NCBI RefSeq assembly: GCF_031585635.1
Contig: NZ_CP134195.1
Span: 2,542,001 to 2,606,000 of the forward strand
Origin: Paraburkholderia sp. FT54
Lineage (GTDB): Bacteria; Pseudomonadota; Gammaproteobacteria; Burkholderiales; Burkholderiaceae
Direction: 5' to 3'
DNA: 64,000 nucleotides
This document shows, piece after piece, positions 55,361 to 64,000 of this stretch. A model generated the notes under the pieces. The model saw only the letters and a program-made list of their open reading frames with translations. It did not search any database and was not told the DNA's origin. Made by a program: the position numbers and the translations under genes. The stretch's first letter is position 1, and every line of letters begins with the position of its first letter.

Positions 55361-56548
55361 ATGGAAAGTCTGAAAACCGGCACCGATACTCTCTTCCTTC
55401 TGCTCGGCGCCGCGATGGTCCTGGCCATGCATGCAGGATTTGCATTTCTCGAACTCGGCACGGTACGCAAAAAGAATCAGGTCAATGCGCTGGTCAAGAT
55501 TCTGGTGGACTTCTCGGTCTCGACCATCGCGTATTTCTTTATCGGGTACACCATCGCTTACGGCGTGCAGTTCTTCGGCAGCGCCGGATCGCTGGCAGCC
55601 CACAACGGCTATGCGCTGGTGCGCTTCTTTTTCCTGCTGACTTTCGCCGCCGCCATTCCGGCGATCGTATCGGGCGGCATCGCGGAGCGCTCGAAATTCA
55701 ATCCGCAACTCTTCGCGACGTTCGTGCTGGTCGGGTTCATCTACCCGTTCTTCGAAGGGATCGCCTGGAACGACCGCTTCGGCATCGAGGACTGGCTCGC
55801 CCGCGTGTTCGGCGCGCCGTTCCACGACTTCGCCGGCTCGGTCGTCGTGCACGCATTCGGCGGCTGGGTCGCGCTGCCGGCCGTGCTGCTGCTGGGCGCG
55901 CGCCACGGCCGCTATCAGCGCGACGGCGGCATCGCCGCACATCCGCCGTCGAACATTCCGTTCCTGGCGCTAGGCGCCTGGGTGCTGGCGGTCGGCTGGT
56001 TCGGCTTTAACGTGATGAGCGCGCAGACCGTCGACAAGATCAGCGGCCTTGTCGCCGTCAATTCGCTGATGGCGATGGTCGGCGGCACGCTGACCGCCTG
56101 GCTCGCGGGCCGCAACGACCCGGGCTTCACGTATAACGGGCCGCTTGCCGGACTGGTGGCGGTCTGCGCCGGCTCCGACGTGATGCATCCGCTCGGCGCG
56201 CTGGTGACGGGCGGCATCGCCGGCGTGCTGTTCGTTTGCATGTTCACCTGCGTGCAGAACCGCTGGCGCATCGACGACGTGCTGGGCGTGTGGCCATTGC
56301 ACGGGTTGTGCGGCGCGTGGGGCGGCATCGCGGCAGGCATCTTCGGCCTGCGCGCGCTCGGCGGTCTGGGCGGCGTGTCGTTTGGCGCGCAACTGGTCGG
56401 CACGTTGGGCGGGATCGCGGTGGCGACGCTCGGCGGCACGCTCGTGTACGGCGCGATCCGGCTGACGGTGGGCCTGAGGCTCGACCAGGAAGACGAGTAC
56501 AACGGCGCCGATCTGTCGATCCATAAGATTTCAGCGACGTCGGAGTGA
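55361..56548 (+). CDS. amtB: Ammonium transporter AmtB
   Basis: This trimeric ammonium channel has 395 residues and about 11 membrane helices. Conserved parts include FAFLELGTVRKKNQVNALVK, HDFAGSVVVHAFGG with the first pore His, and LHGLCGAWGGIAAGIFG with the second. No glnK (PII) gene lies next to it, unlike the common glnK-amtB pair. The length is short for the family because no signal peptide or long C-terminal tail is present. The upstream sigma-54 and NtrC signals fit nitrogen-limited expression. Confidence 0.93.
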   Translation: MESLKTGTDTLFLLLGAAMVLAMHAGFAFLELGTVRKKNQVNALVKILVDFSVSTIAYFFIGYTIAYGVQFFGSAGSLAAHNGYALVRFFFLLTFAAAIPAIVSGGIAERSKFNPQLFATFVLVGFIYPFFEGIAWNDRFGIEDWLARVFGAPFHDFAGSVVVHAFGGWVALPAVLLLGARHGRYQRDGGIAAHPPSNIPFLALGAWVLAVGWFGFNVMSAQTVDKISGLVAVNSLMAMVGGTLTAWLAGRNDPGFTYNGPLAGLVAVCAGSDVMHPLGALVTGGIAGVLFVCMFTCVQNRWRIDDVLGVWPLHGLCGAWGGIAAGIFGLRALGGLGGVSFGAQLVGTLGGIAVATLGGTLVYGAIRLTVGLRLDQEDEYNGADLSIHKISATSE

Positions 56549-56638
56549 GGCCGGAGTGAGCGCGGCGGCTGGCGCTCTTGCAGCGCGAGCGCGCCGACCT
56601 GTCCCCACATGCACCCGCCGATGTTAGACTTGCGGGCT

Positions 56639-56687
56639 GGAGATGGCATTCTCCCTTAACCGCCTTCGTGGCTGATGATGCCTGCTT
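56639..56687 (+). ncRNA. Fluoride riboswitch (crcB motif)
   Basis: The sequence matches the crcB RNA motif: GGAGATGGCATTCTCCC, AACCGCC and GCTGATGATGCCTGC lie in the right order and spacing, 82 bp upstream of crcB. The pseudoknot partners GGC and GCC are present. By the known family it turns on the downstream fluoride exporter when fluoride binds. Confidence 0.93.
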
Positions 56688-56768
56688 CGTCCGGATGAAC
56701 GCGGAGGCGGCATCGCACTCCTCGCTCTGCCCGGTTTATGACATGCCGGTTCTTCCAAGCCTCTTCCC

Positions 56769-57149
56769 ATGTATTGGTCCATTCTCGCTGTCGGTATCGG
56801 CGGCGCGCTCGGTTCGTTGTTCCGCTGGTTTCTGGGCATCCGCCTGAACGGCGTCTTCAGCGGCTTGCCGCTCGGCACTTTCGCCGCCAACGTCATTGCC
56901 GGCTATGTCATCGGCGTCGCTGTCGCGGGCTTCGCGCGAGCACCGCAGATCGCGCCCGAATGGCGGCTCTTCGTCATCACCGGCTTGATGGGCGGCCTGT
57001 CGACTTTCTCGACGTTTTCCGCGGAAGTGGTGCAACGCCTGCAGGACGGCCGGCTCGGCTGGGCCGCGGGCGAGATCGTGATTCACGTGGCCGCGTCGCT
57101 CCTGATGACCATTCTCGGCATCGCGACAGTGTCGTTGCTGTCGCGCTGA
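56769..57149 (+). CDS. crcB: Fluoride-specific exporter CrcB/Fluc
   Basis: This 126-residue four-helix fluoride channel works as an antiparallel dimer. The motifs [13 protein letters not shown] and [15 protein letters not shown], with the Phe/Ser/Thr residues of the pore, are present. A fluoride riboswitch lies directly upstream. The gene is followed by 537 bp without a gene. Confidence 0.96.
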   Translation: MYWSILAVGIGGALGSLFRWFLGIRLNGVFSGLPLGTFAANVIAGYVIGVAVAGFARAPQIAPEWRLFVITGLMGGLSTFSTFSAEVVQRLQDGRLGWAAGEIVIHVAASLLMTILGIATVSLLSR

Positions 57150-57244
57150 ACTGTGCAAGATGGTCACGGCGGGGCTGGCATGGTTGACTGCGCAACGACG
57201 CAGTTAAAGGACAGGACTTGGAAAGCAGCACGAAAAGCCGGCCG

Positions 57245-57276
57245 AAAAAAAAGGCGTCACGTTGCCGTGACGCCTT
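57245..57276 (-). terminator. Strong minus-strand intrinsic terminator
   Basis: A perfect 11-bp stem (AAGGCGTCACG / CGTGACGCCTT) with a 4-nt loop is followed on the minus strand by an uninterrupted run of T. On the plus strand only two T follow the stem, so it does not serve crcB well. No minus-strand protein gene ends here. Confidence 0.85.
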
Positions 57277-57500
57277 AAAAAGTTCTAGCCATTCCGAGGG
57301 CCGTGCTAGAACCTGAGAGACGGTATTCGAAAGTTGGCCTGCGACGCGACGCGGCACCCATGTACGGTGCGCGACATGGACTGTTACGGTGGACTATGAG
57401 AAGACACTCGACACAGACATTGTGCGGGCCACGGCAGGTTCGAAAACTTGAAATGCGGAACCTGAAACCGTCTTTCGAAATGAGATTCCATTTTTTATGG
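57245..57500 (-). ncRNA. Candidate small RNA, minus strand
   Basis: The minus strand carries a strong terminator preceded by two further hairpins: GTTCTAGC-N15-GCTAGAAC (57282-57312) and CAGGTTC-N16-GAACCTG (57435-57464). A TTGACT -35-like box lies at 57513-57518, with a weak AT-rich -10 (TAAAAA) at a short 15-bp spacing. No protein frame fits. The length would be about 240 nt. I do not recognise a known sRNA family; the 5' end is uncertain. Confidence 0.4.
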
Positions 57501-57686
57501 TTATGCTGACTAAGTCAAGCAAAATCTGAATAGGCATCATTCGTTGCGGGAAAATATTCCAATACAATGAATCTTCCGATGAAAAATCACCGCGATGCCC
57601 CGTCCCGGGGCCGTCGCCGGCGTATTGAGAGACAGCTCCGGCAAGCCTGCAAAGAATAAAACTGAAATAAAGTTCCAGAAAAACAC

Positions 57687-58523
57687 ATGAATCGACCCAC
57701 GCCTTCCCGACCCGCCGTGGCCACGGCCAAAGACAAAGACGGCTCCGGCGACGAAGTGACCGCCCTCGCTCGCGGCCTGACTGTGCTGCGTTCCATCGCC
57801 GCCGCGGACGCGCCGCTCAGCAATCGCGAACTGACTGAGCTGACCGGGATTCCCAAACCCACCGTCTCGCGGATCACCGCCACGCTGGTCAGCGCGGGGT
57901 TCCTGTTCCGCCTGCCCGACAGCGAGCGTTTCGTGCTGACGTCGTCGGTGCTGGAATTGAGCAATGGTTTTTTGCGCAACTTCGACATTCGCGCTCGCGC
58001 CCGGCCGTTCCTGATCGAACTGGCCGAACGCACGGCATTGTCCGTGCATCTGGCCGTGCGTGACCGCCTCGACATGGTGGTCATCGACGCGATCCGGCCA
58101 CGCTCCGCGGTGCTGGTCTCGCGTCTCGAGATTGGCTCGCGCATGAATCTGAGCCGCACCGCCATCGGGCGCGCCTATCTGGCCGCGCTCGAAGTGCCGG
58201 AACGCGAAAAATTGCTGATCGGCTTACAGGCGGCCGAAGGCGACGACTGGGGCCACGTCAGCAGCCGTCTCGACAGCGCATTGCAGGAAACCGTCGAGCG
58301 CGGCTTCGCAATCGCCACGGGCGAATGGTACGACGGACTGAACGCGATCGCATTAGGTTTTACCGGACCGTCGGGCGAACGCTATGCGGTCAATTGCGGC
58401 GGCTCAGCCGACCAGTGCCCGCGCGACTGGTTGATCTCGCGCGCCGCACCGGCGCTGCTCGAGTGTGTCGCCCGAATCGTGCTGGAAATCGGCGGCACGC
58501 CCGGGCGCCGTCTGGACACCTGA
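57687..58523 (+). CDS. IclR-family transcriptional regulator
   Basis: This 278-residue IclR regulator has an N-terminal winged HTH (ALARGLTVLRSIAAADAPLS, LTGIPKPTVSRITATLVSAG) and a C-terminal effector domain with GFAIATGEWYDGLNAIALGF. The last part resembles the conserved IclR effector motif. The target is unknown. Such regulators often control aromatic or short-chain-acid catabolism, and no such genes lie nearby. The next gene downstream, mdtA, is 364 bp away. Confidence 0.92.
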   Translation: MNRPTPSRPAVATAKDKDGSGDEVTALARGLTVLRSIAAADAPLSNRELTELTGIPKPTVSRITATLVSAGFLFRLPDSERFVLTSSVLELSNGFLRNFDIRARARPFLIELAERTALSVHLAVRDRLDMVVIDAIRPRSAVLVSRLEIGSRMNLSRTAIGRAYLAALEVPEREKLLIGLQAAEGDDWGHVSSRLDSALQETVERGFAIATGEWYDGLNAIALGFTGPSGERYAVNCGGSADQCPRDWLISRAAPALLECVARIVLEIGGTPGRRLDT

Positions 58524-58887
58524 ACCGGCCGCGGGTTCGCCGGCCGGCGGCCATGGTCATCGCAAGACTTTCTGTAACCTTCGTAATCAAAAGAAAAATA
58601 CGCGGGTGGACTGTTACAGAGCCCGCGACGTAGGATCATGCCTTCCCGTCGCGGGACGCACGCCCCGGCTGGCCGTTATTCCCTTCAATAACGTTCCGGC
58701 CGCCTGTTTCGATGCCGCCTTGCGATAACATCTCTGTCCCGCGCCTCGGGTAGCATCGCGCCGACCAACGCGGCGCACCCGTTGTCGAAACCGCCTGTCA
58801 TGCCACACGCGTGCCGGTCCGCTGAACTGTCGAAACGGCACGAACGCGCGAACGGCTCACATCCAAGCCAGTCACCTGACCGAATCG
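58524..58887. other. Intergenic region, iclR to mdtA
   Basis: No gene is supported in these 364 bp. CTGTAAC (58572-58578) and GTTACAG (58613-58619) form a loose inverted pair. No clear promoter was seen. Confidence 0.4.
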
Positions 58888-60288
58888 ATGGACGAACAAC
58901 AAAAGCATCCGGAAACCACACGCCCTGTTCCTCCGGCTTCCCAACCGTCCTCCAGCGGCGGTCCCGCCGGCACACCACACCAGCCGCCCGGCATGGTAAA
59001 GCGGCATCGCGGCCGCAACACCGCGTTGATCATCGCGGCGCTGGTCATTCTCGGGGTGGTGCTGTGGCGCTGGCATCCGTGGGGCGGTCCCGACGGCCGC
59101 GCGAGCGGCGCGGCGGGCGCCAGCGACGCGAGCGGCGCCCGGGCCGGGCGCTCGGGCCGCGGCGGCGGCATGGGCAATATGCCGCAACCGGTTCACGTGG
59201 CGGCCGCGATACAGGGCGAAATGCCGGTCGTGCTGACCGCGCTCGGCACGGTCACGCCGCTTGCCAGCGTCACCGTGCTGCCGCAGTTGAGCGGCGTGTT
59301 GCAGGACGTGTACTTCAAGGAAGGCCAGATGGTCAAGAAGGGCGACGTGCTGGCCCAGATCGACCCGCGCCCCTATCAGATCTCGCTCGATAACGCGCAA
59401 GGCACGCTCGCGCACGACGAGGCCCTGCTGCAAACCGCCCGCCTCGACCTGAAGCGCTATCAGACGCTGCTCTCGCAAGACTCCATTGCCAGCCAGCAGG
59501 TGGATACGCAGGCCTCGCTGGTGCGGCAATACGAAGGCACGGTGAAGTCCGACAAGGCCAATATCGACACCTTCAAGCTCGACCTCGTGTATGCGCGTAT
59601 CACCGCGCCGGTGTCAGGACGCGTCGGTCTGCGCCAGGTCGATCCGGGCAACTATGTGACGCCGAGTTTGACCAACGGCATCGTCGTGATTACGCAGTTG
59701 CAGCCGATCAGCGTGATCTTCACCACCTCGGAAGACAATCTGCAGCAGGTCATCCAGCAGACCCAGTCGGGCGCGAAGCTCTCGGTCACCGCGTATGACC
59801 GCAGCAACACCACGTCGCTCGAAGGCGGCATGCTCGAAACACTGGACAACCAGATCGACACCACCACCGGCACGGTCAAGCTGCGCGCGATCTTCCCGAA
59901 CAGCAAGAATTTGCTGTTCCCGAATCAGTTCGTGAATACGCGTCTGCTGGTCAGTACGATCAAAGACGCCGTGATCGTGCCGACGCCGGCCGTGCTCAAC
60001 GGCTCGATGGGCCCGTTCGTGTACGTCGTGAAGGCGGACAACACCGTGACCGTGCGGCCGGTCAAGGTCGGCCCCGTGGATGGCGAGCGCACCAGCGTCC
60101 TATCCGGCCTGGCGGTGAGCGAGCGCGTCGTGATCGACGGCTCGGACCGTCTCAAGGAAGGCGCGAAAATCACCATTCCGGCCGACAAGCCGCGCGGCGC
60201 CTCGGGCGCCCGGGGCGCGGCCGCTGCGTCGGGCGCATCCGGCGCCCACGCGCATCATGGCAGACACGCGGCGCAAGCCTCGCAATAA
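58888..60288 (+). CDS. mdtA: RND efflux periplasmic adaptor MdtA
   Basis: MdtA is the membrane-fusion subunit of the MdtABC RND pump. The 466-residue protein has a single N-terminal membrane anchor (TALIIAALVILGVVLWRW), a lipoyl-like domain (VTVLPQLSGVLQDVYFKEGQ), an alpha-helical hairpin (GTLAHDEALLQTARLDLKR) and a beta-barrel, and ends in an Ala/His-rich tail. It is the first gene of mdtABC, 18 bp before mdtB. Confidence 0.95.
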   Translation: MDEQQKHPETTRPVPPASQPSSSGGPAGTPHQPPGMVKRHRGRNTALIIAALVILGVVLWRWHPWGGPDGRASGAAGASDASGARAGRSGRGGGMGNMPQPVHVAAAIQGEMPVVLTALGTVTPLASVTVLPQLSGVLQDVYFKEGQMVKKGDVLAQIDPRPYQISLDNAQGTLAHDEALLQTARLDLKRYQTLLSQDSIASQQVDTQASLVRQYEGTVKSDKANIDTFKLDLVYARITAPVSGRVGLRQVDPGNYVTPSLTNGIVVITQLQPISVIFTTSEDNLQQVIQQTQSGAKLSVTAYDRSNTTSLEGGMLETLDNQIDTTTGTVKLRAIFPNSKNLLFPNQFVNTRLLVSTIKDAVIVPTPAVLNGSMGPFVYVVKADNTVTVRPVKVGPVDGERTSVLSGLAVSERVVIDGSDRLKEGAKITIPADKPRGASGARGAAAASGASGAHAHHGRHAAQASQ

Positions 60289-60306
60289 AGGCACGGCACT
60301 TACCGC

Positions 60307-63300
60307 ATGAATCCATCTCGCGCCTTTATTCTGCGTCCCGTCGGCACCGCGCTGCTGATGGCGGCGATCATGCTGGTCGGTCTCGTCGCGCTGCGCTTTT
60401 TGCCGCTGTCGGCGTTGCCCGAGGTCGACTATCCGACCATCCAGGTGCAGACCTTCTATCCGGGCGCGAGTCCGGACGTGATGACGTCCTCGGTGACCGC
60501 GCCGCTCGAGCGCCAGTTCGGGCAGATGCCGTCGCTCAATCAGATGTCGTCGCAGAGCTCGGCCGGCTCGTCGATCATCACGCTGCAGTTCAGCCTCGAT
60601 CTGCCGCTCGATATCGCCGAGCAGGAAGTCCAGGCCGCCATCAACGCGGCCGGCAACCTGCTGCCGTCGGACCTGCCCGCGCCGCCGATCTACGCCAAGG
60701 TCAATCCGGCCGACGCGCCCATCATCACGCTCGCGCTCACCTCGAAGACGCTGCCGCTCACTCAGGTGCAGGATCTGGGCGACACGCGTCTCGCGCAGAA
60801 AATCTCGCAGGTGGCGGGCGTGGGTCTGGTGAGCCTGTCGGGCGGCCAGCGCCCGGCCGTGCGCATTCAGGCGAATCCGCTCGCGCTCGCCGCGTACGGC
60901 CTGAATCTGGACGACTTGCGCACCACCATCTCGAACCTGAACGTCAACACGCCGAAGGGTAACTTCGACGGTCCCACGCGCAACTACACGATCAACGCGA
61001 ACGACCAGTTGACCGACGCCGAGGCGTACAGGAGCGCCGTGGTCGCGTACAAGAACGGCCGCCCGGTCATGCTCACCGACGTCGCCACCATCGTGCAGGG
61101 CGCGGAGAACACCAAGCTCGGCGCGTGGGTCGACGGCACGCCCGCGATCATTCTGAACGTGCAGCGCCAGCCCGGCGCGAACGTGATCCAGGTGGTGGAC
61201 AGCATCAAGAAGCTGCTGCCGCAGTTGCAGCAGTCGTTGCCGGCCGCGCTCGACGTGCGGATCGTCACCGACCGCACCACCACGATCCGCGCTTCCGTGC
61301 GCGACGTGCAGTTCGAACTGGCCATGTCGGTCGTGCTGGTCGTGCTGGTCATGTACCTGTTCCTTGCCAACATCTACGCGACCATCATTCCGAGTCTTTC
61401 GGTGCCGCTCTCGCTGATCGGCACGCTTGCCGTGATGTACCTGTGCGGCTTCTCGCTCGACAACTTATCGTTGATGGCGCTGACCATCGCGACCGGCTTC
61501 GTGGTGGACGACGCGATCGTGATGATCGAGAACATCGCGCGCTATGTGGAAGAAGGCGAAGCGCCGCTCGAAGCCGCGTTGAAGGGTTCGAAACAGATTG
61601 GCTTCACGATCATTTCGCTGACGGTGTCACTGATCGCCGTGCTGATTCCGCTGCTCTTCATGGGCGACGTGGTGGGCCGCCTGTTCCACGAATTCGCCAT
61701 CACGCTCGCCGTGACCATCGTGATCTCGGCGGTCGTGTCGCTCACGCTCGTGCCCATGATGTGCGCCAAACTGCTGCGCCACACGCCGCCGCACGAGAGC
61801 CACCGTTTCGAAGCCAAGGCGCACCGCGCGATCGACTGGGTGATCGCGCGTTACGCGGTCGCGCTCACGTGGGTGCTGAACCGGCAACGCTCCACGCTGG
61901 TCGTCGCGGTGCTCACGCTAGTGCTGACTGGCGTCCTGTATGTGTTCATTCCAAAGGGCTTCTTCCCGGTGCAGGACACCGGCGTGATTCAGGCGATCAC
62001 GCAGGCGCCGCAGTCGGTGTCGTATGCGTCGATGGCCGAGCGCCAGCAGGCGCTCGCCGCGCAGATCCTGAAGAATCCGGATGTGGTGAGCCTGACCTCG
62101 TTCATCGGTGTGGACGGCAGCAATATCACGCTGAACAGCGGCCGCATGCTGATCAACCTGAAGCCGCGCGACGACCGCAGCCACACCGCGAGCGACGTGA
62201 TCCGCCAGTTGCAGCGGGACGTGGCGCATATTCCCGGCGTGTCGCTGTACATGCAGCCGGTGCAGGACCTGACGATCGACTCGACGGTGAGTCCGACGCA
62301 GTACCAGTTCATGCTGACCGATCCGAACATCGGCGAATTCACCACGTGGGTACCGAAGCTGATCGACCGCTTGAAGCAGTCACCCGAACTGGCCGATGTC
62401 GCCACGGATCTGCAGGACAACGGCCAGTCCGTTTACGTCGAAATCGACCGCGCCACCGCGTCGCGCTACGGCATCACGCCAGCCACCGTGGACAGCGCGC
62501 TGTACGACGCGTTCGGCCAGCGCATCATCTCGACCATCTTCACGCAGTCGAACCAGTACCGTGTGATTCTGGAAGCGCAGCCGGCGATGCAGCATTACAC
62601 CGAATCGCTGAAGTCGATCTATCTGCCCTCTTCCACGTCGACGGGCGGGCAGGTGCCGCTGTCGTCGATCGCGAAGTTCATCGAGAAGCCCGCGCCGCTG
62701 CTGGTCACGCACCTGAGCCAGTTCCCGGCCACCACGGTGTCGTTCAACCTCGCGCCGGGCTCGTCGCTCGGCGCGGCGGTGAAGGCGATCGACCAGGCGG
62801 AGAAGGACATCAGCTTGCCCCCGTCGTTCCAGACGCGCTATCAAGGCGCGGCGCTGGCGTTCCAGGCGTCGCTGTCGAACGAACTGTTCCTGATTCTCGC
62901 GGCGATCATCACGATGTACATCGTGCTGGGTGTGCTGTACGAGAGCTTCATTCATCCGATCACGATTCTCTCCACACTGCCTTCGGCCGGCGTCGGCGCG
63001 TTGCTGGCGCTGCTGATCACCGGACATGATCTCGACATCATCGGCATCATCGGTATCGTGCTGCTGATCGGTATCGTGAAGAAGAACGCGATCATGATGA
63101 TCGACTTCGCGCTCTACGCCGAGCGCGAGGAAGGCAAGCCGCCGCGCGAAGCGATCTACCAGGCGTGTCTGCTGCGCTTCCGGCCGATCCTGATGACCAC
63201 GCTCGCCGCCCTGCTCGGCGCGCTGCCGCTGATGCTCGGCACCGGCGCGGGCTCCGAATTGCGCCGTCCGCTCGGTATCGCGATTGCGGGCGGGCTGATC

Positions 63301-63441
63301 GTCAGCCAGTTGCTGACGCTGTTCACCACGCCGGTGATCTACCTCGCGTTCGATTCGCTCGGCCGGCGCGCGCGCGAGCGCTTCAATCGCGGTGGGCCGT
63401 CCAAAGGCGCCACGCCGCCCGTCACCGATGCAGGGAACTGA
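60307..63441 (+). CDS. mdtB: RND multidrug transporter subunit MdtB
   Basis: MdtB is a proton-driven RND pump subunit, which in E. coli assembles with MdtC as a heterotrimer. The 1044-residue length is right. TM1 is [20 protein letters not shown]. The porter domain motif QVDYPTI-type ([19 protein letters not shown]) is seen, and TM4 carries the proton-relay Asp-Asp in [16 protein letters not shown]. The second-half TM10 has the relay Lys in [12 protein letters not shown]. The start follows mdtA by 18 bp. The C-terminal tail is short. Confidence 0.96.
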   Translation: MNPSRAFILRPVGTALLMAAIMLVGLVALRFLPLSALPEVDYPTIQVQTFYPGASPDVMTSSVTAPLERQFGQMPSLNQMSSQSSAGSSIITLQFSLDLPLDIAEQEVQAAINAAGNLLPSDLPAPPIYAKVNPADAPIITLALTSKTLPLTQVQDLGDTRLAQKISQVAGVGLVSLSGGQRPAVRIQANPLALAAYGLNLDDLRTTISNLNVNTPKGNFDGPTRNYTINANDQLTDAEAYRSAVVAYKNGRPVMLTDVATIVQGAENTKLGAWVDGTPAIILNVQRQPGANVIQVVDSIKKLLPQLQQSLPAALDVRIVTDRTTTIRASVRDVQFELAMSVVLVVLVMYLFLANIYATIIPSLSVPLSLIGTLAVMYLCGFSLDNLSLMALTIATGFVVDDAIVMIENIARYVEEGEAPLEAALKGSKQIGFTIISLTVSLIAVLIPLLFMGDVVGRLFHEFAITLAVTIVISAVVSLTLVPMMCAKLLRHTPPHESHRFEAKAHRAIDWVIARYAVALTWVLNRQRSTLVVAVLTLVLTGVLYVFIPKGFFPVQDTGVIQAITQAPQSVSYASMAERQQALAAQILKNPDVVSLTSFIGVDGSNITLNSGRMLINLKPRDDRSHTASDVIRQLQRDVAHIPGVSLYMQPVQDLTIDSTVSPTQYQFMLTDPNIGEFTTWVPKLIDRLKQSPELADVATDLQDNGQSVYVEIDRATASRYGITPATVDSALYDAFGQRIISTIFTQSNQYRVILEAQPAMQHYTESLKSIYLPSSTSTGGQVPLSSIAKFIEKPAPLLVTHLSQFPATTVSFNLAPGSSLGAAVKAIDQAEKDISLPPSFQTRYQGAALAFQASLSNELFLILAAIITMYIVLGVLYESFIHPITILSTLPSAGVGALLALLITGHDLDIIGIIGIVLLIGIVKKNAIMMIDFALYAEREEGKPPREAIYQACLLRFRPILMTTLAALLGALPLMLGTGAGSELRRPLGIAIAGGLIVSQLLTLFTTPVIYLAFDSLGRRARERFNRGGPSKGATPPVTDAGN

Positions 63442-63444
63442 GCG

Positions 63445-64000
63445 ATGAATCTGTCGCGTCCGTTTATCTCCCGCCCGGTCGCCACCACGCTGCTGGCGAT
63501 CGGCATCGCGCTGGCCGGTGTTTTCGCGTTCACCAAACTGCCGGTGGCGCCGCTGCCGCAGGTCGATTTCCCGACCATTTCGGTGCAGGCCACATTGCCG
63601 GGTGCGAGTCCGGATACCGTGGCGACCAGCGTCGCCAGTCCGCTCGAACGGCATCTCGGCACGATCGCGGATGTCACCGAAATGACCTCGTCGAGCTCGG
63701 TCGGCTCGACGCGCATCACCATGCAGTTCGGCCTGAACCGCGACATCGACGGCGCCGCGCGCGACGTGCAGGCCGCCATCAATGCGGCGCGCGCCGATCT
63801 GCCGGCGAGCCTGCGCAGCAACCCGACGTACCACAAGGTCAATCCAGCCGACGCGCCGATCCTGATTCTCGCGCTCACGTCGAAAACGCTCACGGCCGGC
63901 CAGTTGTACGACTCCGCGGCCACCGTGCTGCAACAGTCGCTGTCGCAGGTGGACGGCGTCGGCGAGGTGGATGTGAGCGGCTCGGCCAATCCGGCCGTGC
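63445..64000 (+). CDS. mdtC: RND multidrug transporter subunit MdtC (partial)
   Basis: The open frame starts 3 bp after the mdtB stop and runs past the window end (185 codons visible). The N-terminus ([19 protein letters not shown]) and the porter motif [20 protein letters not shown] are typical RND. The length cannot be judged. In E. coli, MdtB and MdtC form a mixed trimer with MdtA and TolC. Confidence 0.95.
   Translation, partial: MNLSRPFISRPVATTLLAIGIALAGVFAFTKLPVAPLPQVDFPTISVQATLPGASPDTVATSVASPLERHLGTIADVTEMTSSSSVGSTRITMQFGLNRDIDGAARDVQAAINAARADLPASLRSNPTYHKVNPADAPILILALTSKTLTAGQLYDSAATVLQQSLSQVDGVGEVDVSGSANPAV

Larger units (their letters stand above)
57150..57686. other. Intergenic region with candidate sRNA, crcB to iclR
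   Basis: This 537-bp gap contains a strong minus-strand terminator and two upstream hairpins that suggest a small RNA (57245-57500). The right end is the iclR leader with a TACAAT at about 57562 but a poor -35. Confidence 0.5.

Noticed and set aside
58572..58619. Response-regulator site between iclR and mdtA
   Set aside because: CTGTAAC and GTTACAG are 34 bp apart and have no phased direct repeat; too loose to call.

Overview
The window is GC-rich chromosomal DNA from a betaproteobacterium, most likely Paraburkholderia or Burkholderia sensu lato. This rests on protein similarity from memory and on gene order (odhA-odhB; typA; a marR-nodT-emrA-emrB efflux cluster; scpB-rluB; rimP-nusA-infB-rbfA-truB; recC-recB-recD; amtB; crcB; mdtABC). 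No database search was possible, so the genus is an inference. Almost the whole window is housekeeping chromosome. The only trace of mobile DNA is one short orphan IS5-type transposase-domain ORF near 25.6 kb.

Layout. 0-6.6 kb (minus strand): odhA and odhB of the 2-oxoglutarate dehydrogenase complex, then the translational GTPase typA. 6.9-12 kb (plus): a MarR regulator, a NodT-type outer-membrane lipoprotein, an EmrA-type adaptor and an EmrB-type MFS pump, which together form a tripartite efflux system ending in a bidirectional terminator. 12.1-22.4 kb (minus): the translation and transcription-factor block scpB, rluB, then rimP-nusA-infB, rbfA, truB. A promoter and an early terminator lie in the rimP leader, and an intrinsic terminator separates infB from rbfA. 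22.7-25.2 kb (minus): a PLP aminotransferase and a LysR regulator. 25.2-32.8 kb: a mosaic of small genes (transposase-domain ORF behind a sigma-54-like promoter, two small secreted proteins, a YdcF protein, an ABM monooxygenase, an EAL phosphodiesterase, ArfB, a VC0807-like membrane protein), closed by two abutting tandem-repeat tracts. 32.8-42.1 kb (minus): recC-recB-recD with 4-bp start/stop overlaps.

42.3-64 kb: a FUSC transporter; a divergent Lrp/AsnC regulator and thiol dioxygenase pair with a near-consensus Lrp box; a large MscS channel; an Rrf2 regulator and an NAD(P)-binding oxidoreductase that share the operator TGTAA-N9-TTACA; a lipoprotein and GNAT pair; a DJ-1/PfpI protein; a CHASE3-like histidine kinase; amtB behind a sigma-54 promoter and an NtrC-type site; crcB behind a fluoride riboswitch; an IclR regulator next to a candidate minus-strand small RNA; and the RND operon mdtA-mdtB-mdtC, with mdtC cut by the window edge.

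I found no tRNA, rRNA, CRISPR, prophage or complete insertion sequence. The best leads are regulatory: the rimP leader attenuator, the candidate sRNA at 57.25-57.5 kb, the paired Rrf2 operators, and the sigma-54-like promoter in front of the orphan transposase-domain ORF.
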